A stretch of DNA of 64,000 nt from CAYQQU01 sp964419545 (lineage in GTDB: Bacteria > Bacteroidota > Bacteroidia > Chitinophagales > Saprospiraceae): NCBI GenBank assembly GCA_964419545.1, contig CAYQQU010000028.1:3564-67563 (forward strand), given 5' to 3'. Of the stretch, positions 7,745-15,302 are shown in pieces; the first letter of the stretch is position 1; each line of letters starts with the position of its first letter. The notes beneath the pieces were generated by a model. That model did no database searches. It saw only the letters and a list, made by a program, of their open reading frames with translations, and was not told the DNA's origin. A program made the translations under genes and the position numbers.

Positions 7745-9469
7745 ATGAAGCCCATTTCTTTTACTTTTTTACTTGTTTGTCTACTGGCCGGGATGCCCGG
7801 CTTTGCGCAAACCGATCTGATCATCACCGGCGTTTTTGATGCGGATCTCTCCGGTGGCACCCCGAAAGGCGTCGAGCTTTACGCGCTCAACGACATCGCA
7901 GACCTGAGTATCTACGGATTGGAAGCCGCGAATAACGGCACCGGCGCCGTCATGGAAGAGTTTACTTTTCCCGCCGACGCGGCAACGGCCGGAAGCTTTA
8001 TTTACGTGACCCTGGATAATATTCAGTTCAATACTTTCTTTGGGTTCGACGCCGACTACGAAAACGGCGGCAATCCTTCGGCCGTCGCCATCAACGGCGA
8101 CGACGCCGTCGTGCTCTACCGCGAAGGGACCGTCGTCGACGTTTTCGGCGACCCGGATACCGACGGCACCGGGGAAGGCTGGGAATATACCGACGGCTGG
8201 GCTTACCGCGTGAGCGGCACCGGGCCGGATGCCGCGTTCGTGCTCTCCAACTGGACGTACGCCCTGACGGGATTGGACGGCGCTGATACCAACGACCAGG
8301 CGACCATGCCGTTCCCCATCGGTACTTATACGACGGAAGCGGGAAGCATCTCGGCAAATAACGACCAGATCACGCTGACGAGCGGCGAATCCGCGACGAT
8401 CGATATCCTGGCCAATGATTTTCTGCCCAACGGCTTCACCGACCTTACTTTAATGACCATGAACCTGGCCGGAACGGCGACCCTCAACGCAGACAATACC
8501 GTTACCTACACCACTTCTCCGGATTTCTGCGGCACGGAGAGCTTCACCTACGAGGTGTGTGACGATCAGGGCTGCGCGACGGCGGAGGTGGCCGTTTCGG
8601 TGCTTTGTTATCCGGAATACAACATCGGCCTGGTCACTACCGTGGATGCCGACGGCGTGGCGGATTCGCTCGACCTGCTCTGTCAGTTGCGCGGCGTCGT
8701 CCACGGCGTCAACCTGCGCGCCAGCGGCCTGGCTTTCGCGATCATCGACGAAAATAACGACGGGATCAGCCTGTTCAGCTTCAGCGAAACGTATGGCTAC
8801 GAGCCCAACCTGGGCGACGAAGTCATCGTGCGCGGCGCCATCGATCAGTTCAACGGGCTGACCCAGGTGGCGCTCGACACCATCTGGCTCGTTTCTGCGG
8901 GCAACGACCTGTTCGAGCCGACGGAAGTCACCGACCTCAACGAAGATACCGAGTCGCAGTTTATCCTGCTCAACGACCTCTACACCCTGGTCGATCCGGG
9001 AGAATGGGACGATAGCGGGGCCAGCTTCAACGTAGCGATCACCAACGGTACGGATACCCACCAGATGCGCATCGACGAAGACACCGAAATCGCTGGGACG
9101 CCGGCGCCGACCATGCCGTTCCGGGTATTCGGTATCGGCGGGCAGTTCGACAACGAGGAGCCTTTTACCGAAGGGTACCAGATTTTGCCGCGCTTCCTCA
9201 CCGACATCGACTTCGAGGTGAGCACCCGGCAGGAACGCCCCGCCGGCTGGGCCGTCTTTCCCAATCCGGTTACCGATCTGCTGACGGTGCAAAACGAGGG
9301 CGGTTTCGATGCGGTCCTCCTGCGTGACGCCGCCGGCCGCATCCTCCGGGCCTGGCGCAACGTACCGGCAGGCAGCCGCCTGGAAATGGGCGCCCTGCCC
9401 AACGGCATGTACCTGCTTCAACTGCAGGGCGAAGACACCCGCTGGTCGACCCCCATCCTGAAAAAATAG
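7745..9469 (+). CDS. Secreted multidomain protein with lamin-tail-like, cadherin-like and OB-fold-like regions and a T9SS type A sorting domain
   Basis: The 574-residue protein begins with a signal peptide (MKPISFTFLLVCLLAGMPGFAQ). The start at 7745 gives this normal leader; an upstream in-frame ATG at 7700 would add a polar extension and lies at the inferred transcription start. Residues about 24-180 resemble a lamin-tail domain (LIITGVFDADLSGGTPKGVE, DDAVVLYREGTVVDVFGDPD). Residues about 205-285 form a cadherin-like/Ig repeat with SIDILANDFLPNG-type wording. Residues about 290-480 look like an OB-fold (LRGVVHG, FAIIDENNDGISLFSF, GDEVIVRGAIDQFNG). The end is a type IX sorting domain (FPNPVTDLLTV, DAAGRIL, LPNGMYLLQL). 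It should cross the outer membrane by T9SS and may be anchored or released. No catalytic domain is evident. Confidence 0.85.
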   Translation: MKPISFTFLLVCLLAGMPGFAQTDLIITGVFDADLSGGTPKGVELYALNDIADLSIYGLEAANNGTGAVMEEFTFPADAATAGSFIYVTLDNIQFNTFFGFDADYENGGNPSAVAINGDDAVVLYREGTVVDVFGDPDTDGTGEGWEYTDGWAYRVSGTGPDAAFVLSNWTYALTGLDGADTNDQATMPFPIGTYTTEAGSISANNDQITLTSGESATIDILANDFLPNGFTDLTLMTMNLAGTATLNADNTVTYTTSPDFCGTESFTYEVCDDQGCATAEVAVSVLCYPEYNIGLVTTVDADGVADSLDLLCQLRGVVHGVNLRASGLAFAIIDENNDGISLFSFSETYGYEPNLGDEVIVRGAIDQFNGLTQVALDTIWLVSAGNDLFEPTEVTDLNEDTESQFILLNDLYTLVDPGEWDDSGASFNVAITNGTDTHQMRIDEDTEIAGTPAPTMPFRVFGIGGQFDNEEPFTEGYQILPRFLTDIDFEVSTRQERPAGWAVFPNPVTDLLTVQNEGGFDAVLLRDAAGRILRAWRNVPAGSRLEMGALPNGMYLLQLQGEDTRWSTPILKK

Positions 9470-9487
9470 AGAATTTGACATCAAAGC

Positions 9488-9531
9488 AAAGGGTTATGCC
9501 GTTTATACTAGGATGGCATAACCCTTTTTTT
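9488..9531 (+). terminator. Strong intrinsic terminator between the T9SS-protein gene and the patatin gene
   Basis: Perfect 13-bp arms at 9488-9500 and 9515-9527 (AAAGGGTTATGCC and its complement) enclose a 14-nt loop and run into a T-tract (9525-9531). The T-tract touches the likely patatin start codon at 9532. Confidence 0.85.
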
Positions 9532-10335
9532 ATGGAGTCAACCACCAAGATCGGAATCGGATTATCGGGCGGCGGCGCCCGCGGCATCGCCCACGTCGGC
9601 GTGTTGCAAGCCTTGCTGGAAAACGGTATTTACCCGGAGGTCGTTTCCGGCACCAGCGCCGGCGCCATCGTCGGGGCCCTCTACGCGGCGGGCTACGCGC
9701 CCGGCGAGATGCTCAACTTCGTGAAAGACAGCAGTATTTTCAAAATATTCCGGGTAGTGCTGCCGAACGACGGCCTAACCAGGCTGACCTACCTGCGCGA
9801 CCGGCTGGAAGCTTATATCGAGGAGGATGACTTTGCAGCCCTGCACAAAAAGCTGTACATCGCCATCACCAACCTCATTACCGGAGAACTCGAAATACGC
9901 CATTCCGGCCGGCTTTTCGACGTGGTGGTCGCTTCTTCTTCTATCCCGCTGGTCTTTAAGCCGGTAGAGATCGACGAAGGCATCTACGTCGACGGCGGTG
10001 TCCTGGACAACCTGCCCGTCACTCCGCTCCTCGACGAAGCCGACTTTATTATCGGCGTCAACGTCATGCCGCATCTGCCCACCAAAGCGAAATCGGTACA
10101 GAACGTATTCGGCATCGCTACGCGGGTGTTCGACATGTCCATCTGGGCCAATACCCGACCCAACCTCCGCCATATCGATCTGCTCCTGGAGCCGGAAGGG
10201 GTCTACGACTACAACATCTTTGCGTTCAACAAACACCAGGCCCTCTACGAGATCGGATACGCCTACACCCTCGAACAGATGGACCGGATCAAGTCCGCCA
10301 TCGCCGCAGCAACCGGGCCGGCCGTGGAGCAGTGA
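9532..10335 (+). CDS. Patatin-like phospholipase family protein
   Basis: The 267-residue protein is a patatin-fold serine acyl hydrolase. IGLSGGGARGIAHVGVLQAL near the N-terminus supplies the oxyanion-hole glycine loop. SGTSAGAIVGALYAAG contains the G-x-S-x-G nucleophile elbow, and VDGGVLDNLPV supplies the catalytic Asp in a D-G-G motif. It lacks a signal peptide in the version starting at 9532 and resembles the short RssA-like bacterial patatins. The start is uncertain: in-frame ATGs at 9475 and 9496 would lie in or before the terminator hairpin. The substrate is presumably a lipid ester but is not known. Confidence 0.88.
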   Translation: MESTTKIGIGLSGGGARGIAHVGVLQALLENGIYPEVVSGTSAGAIVGALYAAGYAPGEMLNFVKDSSIFKIFRVVLPNDGLTRLTYLRDRLEAYIEEDDFAALHKKLYIAITNLITGELEIRHSGRLFDVVVASSSIPLVFKPVEIDEGIYVDGGVLDNLPVTPLLDEADFIIGVNVMPHLPTKAKSVQNVFGIATRVFDMSIWANTRPNLRHIDLLLEPEGVYDYNIFAFNKHQALYEIGYAYTLEQMDRIKSAIAAATGPAVEQ

Positions 10336-10375
10336 TTCTGGACAATGACGCAAATCCGGGTTTATCTTCAGGGTT

Positions 10376-10870
10376 CTAATTCAAAAAAACTGCTTTTTCC
10401 GCCACGTCGCGAATTTGCACATCGATGTCTTCCATTAAAGTGGTGGCCAGGGAAAGGCCGACAAAATCGACCTTGATCGGGAACAGCTTGTGGGTGCGAT
10501 CGACCAACACCGCCGTTTCCAGCTTTTTGGGCAGCACTTCCAGGATCGGTTTGCAGGCGTAGAAGAGGGTGCGGCCGGTATTGGCCACGTCGTCCGCTAC
10601 GATGACCGTCTTGCCGGTCATCTGTTCGACGGGCATCTCCAGCCGGATGGGGTCGCTGATGGGATTGGCGGGGTTGATGCGAATGCGGCTCAAGGTAAAA
10701 GCGGCTTCGGAGCGCTCTTGTAACACGCGAAGCAGCAGCTGTGCGAAAGTCATCCCGTTATTGTTGATCCCGACGAGGATTATTTCCGGCTCATCGTAAT
10801 TGTTTTCCAGGATCTCGATGGCCAGGCGGCGAATTTTCTGCTCTATTTGTCTTTCGTTGAGTACTTTCAT
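10376..10870 (-). CDS. PyrR-like phosphoribosyltransferase
   Basis: The 164-residue protein has the type I phosphoribosyltransferase fold. The PRPP-binding loop is VIVADDVANTGRTLFYA, which contains the acidic pair and the T-G-R-T end. VGINNNGMTFAQLL near the N-terminus is the diphosphate loop region. The later stretch LVDRTHKLFPIKVDFVGLSLATT matches the pattern of PyrR proteins (VDRxHxxxPIxxDFVG). PyrR can regulate pyrimidine genes by RNA binding and has uracil phosphoribosyltransferase activity. No pyrimidine gene is adjacent, so the activity here is open. The start at 10870 (MKVLNERQIEQKI) matches family N-termini and lies just downstream of a weak promoter-like TAACTTTA on the minus strand. 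Confidence 0.8.
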   Translation of the reverse strand: MKVLNERQIEQKIRRLAIEILENNYDEPEIILVGINNNGMTFAQLLLRVLQERSEAAFTLSRIRINPANPISDPIRLEMPVEQMTGKTVIVADDVANTGRTLFYACKPILEVLPKKLETAVLVDRTHKLFPIKVDFVGLSLATTLMEDIDVQIRDVAEKAVFLN

Positions 10871-11016
10871 CAGCTGCGGCTTTGACTGGGTAAAGTTATA
10901 TACTTTTTTTCCTTTTGATCGTATCCGCCCAACCAAAATCGGGCGGGGACAGGAGAAACGACATTGTAAATCCGGCGAATTTTCGCTAGTTTAGCCGGCA
11001 TTAAAAAGAGAAATAC

Positions 11017-12390
11017 ATGATACAGCAAATCATTTTTGCCATCATCACCATTGCAGCGCTCGGTTGGGCCGCACGGCAGTATATGCGCGTGCGGCGCAAT
11101 ATCCTGTTCGGCCAGCCGGAGGAGGTCAGCGGCGACAGCGGCCGGCGCTGGCGCAACGTTTTCCTGGTCGCCTTCGGTCAGTCGCGGATGTTTACCCGCT
11201 GGATACCGGCGGTTTTTCACTTTTTCATCTACGCGGCCTTTCTGGTCACCCAGGTCGAATTGATCGAAATACTGATTGACGGTTTTTCCGGACAGCACCG
11301 CATCTTTGCGCCGATGCTGGGCGGGTTTTATACTTTCGTCATCGGTTTTATCGAGGTCCTTTCCCTGCTGGCTTTCGTCGCCACGCTTATCTTTCTGGTG
11401 CGGCGCAACCTGCTGAAGGTGCCGCGTTTCGTCAAACCGGAGCTGAACGGATGGCCCAGGCTGGACGGCAACCTGATCCTCTACGGCGAGATCGTGCTGA
11501 TCATCGGCATTTTCAGCATGAACGGGGCGGACGTGCTGCTTCAGGATCTCGATCCGGAGCACTACCGGGACACCGGTTACCTGGCGGTGAGCAGCTGGCT
11601 GGGACCGCTGCTGTTCGGCGGACTGGATTTCGGTACGCTGCAGGGCGTGGAGCGCTTCGGGTGGTGGCTGCATATCCTTACGGTGTTCGCCTTTCTGAAC
11701 TACTTGCCGATCTCCAAACACCTGCACATCATCCTGGCGTTCCCGAATACCTATTACGCCAAGCTGACGCCGCGCGGCCGTATGGAGAACATGCCCGAGA
11801 TCATGAACGAAGTGAAGTCGATGATGGGCCTCACCGAAGATAACGGCGAAGAGATGCCGATGGAAGAGGAGCTCCCGGAATTCGGCGCGCGTGACGTTTT
11901 TGACCTGAGCTGGAAAAACATCATGGACGCGTACAGCTGCACTGAGTGCGGACGTTGTACGGCCGTCTGCCCGGCCAATATCACCGGCAAGAAACTATCC
12001 CCGCGCAAGATCCTGATGGATATTCGCGATCGCACCGAGGAGATCGCCGCCAATATCGACCGGGGGGATAAGGCGTTCGCCAAAGACGAAACGCAAGCCC
12101 TCGGTAAGGATAACTACTCCGACGGCAAGTCGCTTTTCGACTACATCACCCGGGAAGAGATCCACGCCTGCACCACCTGCAACGCGTGTGTGGAAGCCTG
12201 CCCGGTGCTGATCAACCCGCTCGATCCCATTCTCAAACTGCGCCGCTACGAGATCCTCACCGAATCGGCCGGCCCTTCCGACTGGCTGCCGATGTTCAAC
12301 AGCATCGAGAATAGCGGCGCCGCCTGGGCCATGCCCGTAGAGCGGGTGCAATGGGCGCGGGATGCAATGGAGAACGGGAAGGAAAATTAA
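11017..12390 (+). CDS. Membrane-bound 4Fe-4S dicluster protein, HdrD/GlpC-like electron carrier
   Basis: The 457-residue protein combines about five transmembrane helices in the first 235 residues with a cytoplasmic ferredoxin-like domain. The two cluster motifs are CTECGRCTAVCP starting near residue 308 and CTTCNACVEACP starting near residue 385. This is the architecture of the Fe-S/quinone-linked subunits related to heterodisulfide reductase, with a membrane part that could bind heme or quinone. Several His residues (for example near KHLHIILAF) are candidate heme ligands, which is inference. The CCG-domain gene 34 nt downstream probably encodes its partner. The physiological donor and acceptor are unknown. 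Confidence 0.85.
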   Translation: MIQQIIFAIITIAALGWAARQYMRVRRNILFGQPEEVSGDSGRRWRNVFLVAFGQSRMFTRWIPAVFHFFIYAAFLVTQVELIEILIDGFSGQHRIFAPMLGGFYTFVIGFIEVLSLLAFVATLIFLVRRNLLKVPRFVKPELNGWPRLDGNLILYGEIVLIIGIFSMNGADVLLQDLDPEHYRDTGYLAVSSWLGPLLFGGLDFGTLQGVERFGWWLHILTVFAFLNYLPISKHLHIILAFPNTYYAKLTPRGRMENMPEIMNEVKSMMGLTEDNGEEMPMEEELPEFGARDVFDLSWKNIMDAYSCTECGRCTAVCPANITGKKLSPRKILMDIRDRTEEIAANIDRGDKAFAKDETQALGKDNYSDGKSLFDYITREEIHACTTCNACVEACPVLINPLDPILKLRRYEILTESAGPSDWLPMFNSIENSGAAWAMPVERVQWARDAMENGKEN

Positions 12391-12424
12391 TTGGTAAGCA
12401 ACAGAACTAAAGCATTAAGATCTG

Positions 12425-13216
12425 ATGTCAGCACTCAATATCCCCATCATGGCCGATCTGGCCGCCGCCGGTAAAGAACCGGATATCCTCTTCTGGGTAG
12501 GCTGCGCCGGCAGCTTCGACAGCCGCGCCCAAAAGGTGACGGTCGCCCTCGTGAAGATCCTCAACGCGGTGGGAATCGACTTCGCCATTCTCGGCAACGA
12601 AGAAAGCTGCACGGGCGATCCCGCCCGGAGAGCCGGCAACGAATTTATCTTCCAGATGTCGGCCCTGCAAAATATCGAGACGCTCAAGATGTACAACGTC
12701 CGGAAGATCGTAACGGCCTGCCCGCATTGCTTCAACACGCTGAAAAACGAATACCCCGAGCTGGGCGGCCATTACGAGGTGATCCACCACACTCAGCTCA
12801 TCCAGCAGCTCATCGACGAGGGGCGCCTGACGCTGGAAGGCGGCGGCGCTTTCGAAGGGAAAAAGATCACCTACCACGATTCCTGCTATCTGGGCCGCGT
12901 CAATGGCGTCTACGCAGCGCCCCGCAAGGTGCTGGAAGCGCTCGACAACGACCTGGTGGAAATGAAGCGCTGCGGCGCCAACGGCCTCTGCTGCGGCGCG
13001 GGCGGCGCCCAGATGTGGAAAGAAGACGAGCCGGGCGATAAAAGGGTCAATATCGAAAGGATCGACGAAGCGCTGGAAACCGGCGCCGACATCATCGCCG
13101 CGAACTGCCCGTTCTGCCTGACCATGATGTCCGACGGCGTCAAAGCCGCGGAAAAGCAGGACGATGTGATGGTCTACGACCTGGCTGAACTGATCGTGAA
13201 CAATAATCGCCTATAA
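12425..13216 (+). CDS. CCG-domain (cysteine-rich) Fe-S oxidoreductase subunit, HdrB/GlpC-like
   Basis: The 263-residue soluble protein carries two cysteine-rich CCG-type repeats. The first is WVGCAGSFD ... ESCTGDPARR ... TACPHCFNTLKNEYP. The second is YHDSCYLGR ... GLCCGAGGAQMW ... ANCPFCLTMM. These repeats ligate iron-sulfur clusters in heterodisulfide reductase B, GlpC and lactate-utilisation LutA/LldE proteins. The first repeat has a CTG variation in place of a perfect CCG, whereas the second is intact. It follows the membrane Fe-S gene by 34 nt and precedes the next gene by 10 nt. The pair probably forms one membrane-attached redox complex. Confidence 0.88.
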   Translation: MSALNIPIMADLAAAGKEPDILFWVGCAGSFDSRAQKVTVALVKILNAVGIDFAILGNEESCTGDPARRAGNEFIFQMSALQNIETLKMYNVRKIVTACPHCFNTLKNEYPELGGHYEVIHHTQLIQQLIDEGRLTLEGGGAFEGKKITYHDSCYLGRVNGVYAAPRKVLEALDNDLVEMKRCGANGLCCGAGGAQMWKEDEPGDKRVNIERIDEALETGADIIAANCPFCLTMMSDGVKAAEKQDDVMVYDLAELIVNNNRL

Positions 13217-13226
13217 ACCGATAACG

Positions 13227-13706
13227 ATGACGACGTACGAAGAACTACCCGAAACGACCCGCGTCTGGATCTACCAGGCCAATCGCCCGTTCCGCGAGCA
13301 GGACCTGCCGCGCATTCGCGAAAAGTTGGCTCGTTTTGTCGATAAGTGGGTCAGCCACAACCGCCAACTGCGGGCCCACGGCGACGTGTACCACAACCGT
13401 TTTGTCGTCCTGATGGTCGACGAAAGCCAGGCCGGCGCCAGCGGCTGCTCCATCGATGCTTCGGTGCATTTTCTGAAAACCTTACAGGCCGAATACGAAG
13501 TCGACCTCTTCGACCGCATGTCCTTTTCTTTTTTCCAGGGGGATGAAATTCGCACCCTGCCGGGAGAAGAATTCGTCCGCTTGTACCGGGAAGGGAAGAT
13601 CAATGACCGGACGCTCGTTTTCGATAACCTGATCGAAACCAAAGCGGACCTGGAGCACCGTTGGATAAAATCGCTGATCGACAGCTGGCATTACCGAATG
13701 GTCTGA
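13227..13706 (+). CDS. Conserved Bacteroidota hypothetical protein
   Basis: The 159-residue soluble protein has no signal peptide or membrane helix. The sequence reads like a family restricted to Bacteroidota that is sometimes labelled as an ABC transporter ATPase, but there is no Walker A, Walker B or signature motif. Recognisable stretches are ETTRVWIYQANRPF, DESQAGASGCSIDASVHFL and FDNLIETKADLEHRW. The Cys-Ser-Ile-Asp segment is the most conserved-looking part and might be an active or binding site, which is inference. It starts 10 nt after the CCG-domain gene, so co-transcription is very likely. Confidence 0.75.
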   Translation: MTTYEELPETTRVWIYQANRPFREQDLPRIREKLARFVDKWVSHNRQLRAHGDVYHNRFVVLMVDESQAGASGCSIDASVHFLKTLQAEYEVDLFDRMSFSFFQGDEIRTLPGEEFVRLYREGKINDRTLVFDNLIETKADLEHRWIKSLIDSWHYRMV

Positions 13707-13815
13707 AAAATCCCGGCGTTGATAGAAAGTGGTCCTTTTCCTTACAAAGGATGCGTATCTTGAAACGGAGATTATCTTCAGCAGGATCTGCAAACGGATT
13801 CATAAACCGTGGTCT

Positions 13816-14280
13816 ATGATCGGTCGAGTAAAAAAATTTCTGGGTATCGAAGGGGTGAAGCTACAGATCATCGCTCCGGAAGTGGTGAGCGAAGCCGCCG
13901 GGGAAGTGGCCGGCGCCTTGCGCTTCCAGTCGATGCACGACCAAACCGTCACCCGCATCCGGATCGTTTTGGTGGAGCGTTACAGCCGGGGGCGCGGAAA
14001 AGACAAAATGGTCGACGACTACCAGCTCGGAGAAACGGAGATGGACCTCACTTTCGACGTACCTGCCGGGGAGGTGGTGGAAAAACCGTTTACACTGCCC
14101 TTCAAAGTCGTTCGTTCCGATATCGAAGAATTCGGCGCCAAAAATTTCCTTTTCAGCGGCCTGGCCAGGATGGCTAAACTTTCCCGCAACGTCAGATCCG
14201 ATTACCGCATCGAAGCGGAAGCCTACGTCCGGGGTACAGCGCTCAATCCTTTCGACACCAAACCCGTTCGAATCAAATAA
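13816..14280 (+). CDS. Spo0M-like arrestin-fold protein
   Basis: The 154-residue protein resembles the SpoOM (sporulation-control) family, which has an arrestin-like beta-sandwich. GIEGVKLQIIAPEVVSEAAGEVAGALRFQS fits the first strands, and LPFKVVRSDIEEFGAKNFLFSGLARM together with VEAxAYVRGTALNPFDTKPV-type wording fits the second half. Despite the family name, nothing suggests sporulation; related proteins occur widely in non-sporulating bacteria. I chose the ATG at 13816 (MIGRVKKFLGI) because it matches family N-termini. The in-frame extension back to 13729 adds an unrelated sequence. It is the last plus-strand gene of this run. Confidence 0.7.
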   Translation: MIGRVKKFLGIEGVKLQIIAPEVVSEAAGEVAGALRFQSMHDQTVTRIRIVLVERYSRGRGKDKMVDDYQLGETEMDLTFDVPAGEVVEKPFTLPFKVVRSDIEEFGAKNFLFSGLARMAKLSRNVRSDYRIEAEAYVRGTALNPFDTKPVRIK

Positions 14281-14290
14281 GGACGGGAGA

Positions 14291-15202
14291 TCACTGTTGT
14301 TCTTCGCCCTGCGAAAAAGAGCGGATGATCTCTTCGTCGTTCTTTCCCAGGTTATCCAGTAAAAACTGGGTGTCGTCGGCGAAGTCGTCTTCGGGATAGC
14401 GGGCGAGAAAATCTTCGTACAGCACCCGGGCTTCATCGAAGCGCTTGAGGTCGTTATCCAGGATAAACGCACGGAGGAAGAGGGCCTGGGGCGCTCTTTT
14501 GTGATCCGGGTAGGCGTCGCTGATCCATTCGTAGATCGCCAGCGCTTTGGGAAAAGAGCGGATGGTGCGCGCCGTCTCGCCGGCCTGGTGGAGCAGTTCC
14601 GGGCTTTGCGGGTCATCGGGCAGGATGATGGCGTGTAATTCGCTGGAATTGATAAAGTCGTTGGCCAGCCGGAAGTTGATGCGGCCCGTGGAATCGTCGT
14701 ACATCCCGTAGCGCATAGCTTGCAGGCGGTCGGCCAGGGCCGGGATGCTGTCTTTCGCCAGGCGCGAGCGGATGTCCGCCGTCGCGGCGTGATCGGGATA
14801 TTGTTTGGCGAAAGCCTGCAATACGGTCAGCGCGTTCTCGCGGTTGCGCATCTTTTCTTCGTAGATGTCCTGGAGCATCAACGCGCTATTGGGCGTATTC
14901 TCGGACGCGTGGTACTCCCTGATCGCTTGCTGCAGCAGATCGGCCGCCGCCGAAAAGCGGTTCAGGCGAAACTGCACGCCCGCCGCCAGGTACAGGTAGC
15001 GCGGCGCCCAGGTCGTATCTTCCGGGTATTGGTCGACGTAGGCCTGGTAATTGCCCAGCAGGGCCTCGGCCGTTTCGGGGTCAGACTCGCCTTCCAGGGC
15101 TTCTTCCTGTTTGGCTATCTTCTCTTGCAGTTGTTCCTGGCCGCTATTGCAGCCCGTCAACCCCAGAAACAGCAGCAGTGCGAACAAAAGGGTGTTTTTC
15201 AT
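14291..15202 (-). CDS. Tetratricopeptide-like outer-membrane lipoprotein
   Basis: The 303-residue protein has a lipoprotein signal (MKNTLLFALLLFLGLTGCNSG) with lipobox LTGC. The mature part is almost all alpha-helical, with repeated TPR-type stretches such as DTTWAPRYLYLAAGVQFRLN, AADLLQQAIREYHAS and YEDFLARYPEDDFADDTQFLLDNLG. The organisation resembles BamD/YbgF-like tol-pal helpers, but assignment to either would be speculative. The start at 15202 follows a consensus promoter at 15224-15254. Its stop lies 10 nt from the convergent Spo0M-like gene. Confidence 0.8.
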   Translation of the reverse strand: MKNTLLFALLLFLGLTGCNSGQEQLQEKIAKQEEALEGESDPETAEALLGNYQAYVDQYPEDTTWAPRYLYLAAGVQFRLNRFSAAADLLQQAIREYHASENTPNSALMLQDIYEEKMRNRENALTVLQAFAKQYPDHAATADIRSRLAKDSIPALADRLQAMRYGMYDDSTGRINFRLANDFINSSELHAIILPDDPQSPELLHQAGETARTIRSFPKALAIYEWISDAYPDHKRAPQALFLRAFILDNDLKRFDEARVLYEDFLARYPEDDFADDTQFLLDNLGKNDEEIIRSFSQGEEQQ

Positions 15203-15223
15203 GATGTTCCGGTTTTCAGCGGT

Positions 15224-15254
15224 CAAAATTACTCTTTTGCCGCTAGTAAACAAA
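15224..15254 (-). promoter_or_regulatory. Consensus promoter of the TPR lipoprotein gene
   Basis: Minus-strand TTTG (15251-15254) and TAATTTTG (15224-15231) are separated by exactly 19 nt. Transcription would start near 15217, about 15 nt before the ATG at 15202. Confidence 0.7.
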
Positions 15255-15302
15255 GCGCCGCCTGCCCTGTTTCGCAAACGAACCGCCAAAAGCTAATCGA
15301 CC

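Noticed and set aside
13227..13706. ABC transporter ATPase annotation
   Set aside because: The protein has no Walker A, Walker B or ABC signature; that label would be misleading.
13816..14280. Sporulation role from Spo0M similarity
   Set aside because: No other sporulation gene is present and Spo0M-like proteins are common in non-spore-formers.
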